From Lentinula raphanica (taxonomy: Eukaryota > Basidiomycota > Agaricomycetes > Agaricales > Omphalotaceae), in NCBI GenBank assembly GCA_027919835.1, contig JANVFP010000017.1:1076041-1140040 (forward strand): a DNA stretch of 64,000 nt, written 5' to 3'. This document shows positions 62,030-64,000 of this stretch, in pieces. The translations under genes were made by a program, and so were the position numbers. The notes under the pieces are model-generated. The model was not told where the DNA came from, made no database searches, and was given only the letters and a program-made list of their open reading frames with translations. How positions within the stretch are numbered: position 1 is the stretch's first letter; each line of letters opens with the position of its first letter.

Positions 62030-62199
62030 TACAAGACCTATAGATTTGCTGTTGCGGGTCGTAGTCCACTCAGAATGTTCATACCTTCCCAAATATATAT
62101 CTGAGATTCTCTCATTGACTCATTCATTATCCAACGACACAAGGAACAGTCAAAGTTCGAGATATGATTACAGATGCAGTACTACAAATGCGTTTTAAG

Positions 62200-64000
62200 A
62201 GAGGCTCAAACTGAGTACGACAACTACGTGTTCAGAAATATTCCACCTTGCACTGTGCACAATAACGTCCGAGAAAGGTATGATCTCGAGTTGATCTGAG
62301 AACTGATCTGAGACCGTCTTCGCTTCGAAACCATCATCCCAGAACCTTGAAAATTGTTCCAACTTCACCTCAAGGGAACGCTTGACGATAAATGACAGTG
62401 GACCACCTTTGTGCTTCCTGAAGATATGCTGGATTTGACAGCAGCAACCCATCGCCCATCTGATGTCCGCCATTTGGATTGAAGCAGATGTAACTGTTTC
62501 CAGGTGCAATACCACGTGGAATCGTGTAGTCGCCTCTTTCGGCCGGAGTTCGGGTTAGACACTCGACGTCGGCGGAGCCGACCACCTGGATAACTTCAGG
62601 TGGAGTAGGAAGGGCATGGAATGATCGAGAAGACGGAATTGAATCGTCGGGAAGGGGTTCATCCTCATCCAATTCAGCATCCGTTTCTCGTCGTCTTCTT
62701 CTCGGGAATCGTAATTGTAAGCCTTATCTAACAGCTTGAGGCAAGTATCGAAGTAAGGGTGGACAATCAGGCCGAAGTAACCACTGACGATAGGACGAAC
62801 TCTTGCAGTATGAATGGGCTATAGTGCTTTGTTTTCTCCCCTACGAATCAATTCAAATCGAGCAGTAGAGATGATCTCGTGTTTACTCTTACCTGCTTTA
62901 TGGTTTTCCGAATACGTTGAAGCTTTCCACCAAGGCTTTCGAAGGCATGCTCCACCAGTGCCGAACACTACTGAACTCTTCCATAAAGTCAGAGATGTGA
63001 AGGCTAAGGTGATGACTTGGGAATATAAAGCCACCAAAGTGTTGCTTTGATGCCTTCTATGTGTTGTATAAGGTGGTTTCGGAATTGCTCGCGACGTTCC
63101 ACACTAAGCGATAACTTGGACATAAGGATGGCCGCGCAGGTCAGATGCATGGTTGTTTCAAGCGCCGGAACCATGAGGTGAGCGTTTCCGGCAGCCGAAG
63201 GAGATTGCTCATTCCAAAGGCTAAGCATTGCCAATGGGAGATGGATCTCAATCAATCGTCTCCAATGGTCAGCTTTGAGAGTACCTGCGGCAGGTGTTCC
63301 TACGTCGGGAGGAGGCTTTGATAACCATGATGGTGTTGTGACCTCCCTCACTGCTTGCTGCAGTCGACGCAGCAACCCAGGAGAATCGATCTTCAAGGGT
63401 TCCAATGGAGTGCGGGGCATAGCGAGGCGCTATTAAACTCCATGTGAGATATTATATGACTGGGGGCTGGGGTGGTGATGCTTACCCATGTTACGAGTTC
63501 ATGAATCAGAACCGATTTTGAGCATTTAGCCACTGGTGATCGTCCAAGGTCCACGCAAACATACATCAATGCATCAAACGTGGCATCATCTAAGAGACGT
63601 CGCAGATGACCGTGATCATCACCCAAAGGCTGGGATAGGAAACGATGAATGTCGCCCACACGATAAGCCGACCTTTGATTCATTGACCGGGAAAGTTCAT
63701 TGAGTTTATGACGTCTTTCTTCGGGTGGTAGAACATGACAGGCTCCAGAACCTGAGGCAGCGAAGTTGATAGATGGTGGAGGTCCCGCCCAGGGTGCGAC
63801 CGGTGGAGGCATGGAGGTCGGTGTGAAATGAGGCCACATAAATTCGTCCACTTCGACATGATTGACGCGCTTTCAAGAGGGATCAGAAAGACTATTTATA
63901 TGTGTACATTCACCACATACCCAATCTAAAAGCATAGCCGCCATGTCTTTCCTCTTCACATCGCTGTTTTTGAAATCTGTTTTTCTCCACAAAGCGTCTG
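62200..64000 (-). pseudogene. Transposase-associated gene (CACTA/Tnp2-like C-terminal region), partial, with frame breaks
   Basis: Enters from the right edge. Segments: 64000-63921 (DALWRKTDFKNSDVKRKDMA), 63869-63486 (VDEFMWPHFTPTSMPPP...SMNQRSAYRVGDIHRF) and 63429 onward (PSWLSKPPPDVGTPAAGTLK, then LIEIHLPLAMLSLW). LSLHISDFMEEFSSVRHWW follows in another frame, then VRPIVSGYFGLIVHPYFD and an acidic tail. The order PSWL...P.VGTPAAGTLKADHWR...LPLAMLSLW...LH..DF...VR.WW is what I associate with the C-terminal region of basidiomycete Tnp2-type transposase proteins. The frame changes near 63,030 and again downstream. No terminal repeats are visible in the window. Assignment is moderate and from memory of the pattern. 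Confidence 0.45.

Noticed and set aside
1..64000. CRISPR arrays, operons, bacterial-type ribosome binding sites, rRNA genes
   Set aside because: Nothing of this kind is visible; gene structure is eukaryotic throughout. No convincing tRNA gene was recognised by eye either.

Overview
The window is nuclear DNA from a filamentous basidiomycete, most likely an agaricomycete mushroom. Genes are packed on both strands and cut by many 45-70 bp GT-AG introns. Recognisable host genes include a mitochondrial uL23 protein, a GH16 wall enzyme, a type-B carboxylesterase, a DCR2-like metallophosphatase and a GEN1/XPG-like nuclease. Mobile DNA of several classes is present, and there are no bacterial operon features. 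Exon joins quoted below are hand-made predictions. Most assembled models have a total length divisible by three and open frames.

Layout. 1-11.2 kb holds housekeeping and secreted-enzyme genes: aminotransferase (partial), GH16, a membrane-anchored unknown, carboxylesterase, a repeat-rich gap, and a GEN1-like nuclease with two C-terminal SUMO-interacting-like motifs. 11.6-17.1 kb is a compact accessory cassette: a 2OG-Fe(II) dioxygenase of the fungal TET/JBP-like class, a complete Crypton-type tyrosine recombinase, and a SAP-like protein in convergent orientation. 17.1-29.4 kb carries uL23m, a short unknown, a truncated HAD-phosphatase relic, the metallophosphatase and a small T5orf172-like gene.

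30.19-47.54 kb is one very large (about 17.35 kb) Ty3/gypsy-type LTR retrotransposon on the minus strand. Its 1,699-bp LTRs look identical and it is flanked by a 4-bp duplication. Gag, protease, RT/RNase H and integrase lie at 45.4-38.2 kb. The remaining 6.3 kb holds two intact multi-intron genes in ANTISENSE orientation, bounded by three copies of a polypurine-tract-like 14-mer. The whole element is sprinkled with a GATC-N5-GATC motif and with TTTCCG. The element sits inside an exon of a large coiled-coil gene (47.5-52.4 kb plus 29.4-30.2 kb); the gene's reading frame is continuous across the empty site.

52.4-64 kb carries fast-evolving genes built from duplicated exons or in-frame repeats (a RING protein and a coiled-coil/tryptophan-motif protein), a small divergent gene, a WD40 protein with a C-terminal membrane segment, and transposon-like sequence at the right edge. 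Several genes here, and the pol region, are interrupted by single-base losses in short homopolymer runs. Those breaks may be base-calling errors, so they are reported separately from true decay.

The most interesting system is the retrotransposon with antisense cargo, repeated polypurine tracts, element-wide GATC-N5-GATC motifs and two canonical -1 slippery heptamers directly before the gag and protease stop codons. Second is the dioxygenase/tyrosine recombinase/SAP cassette.
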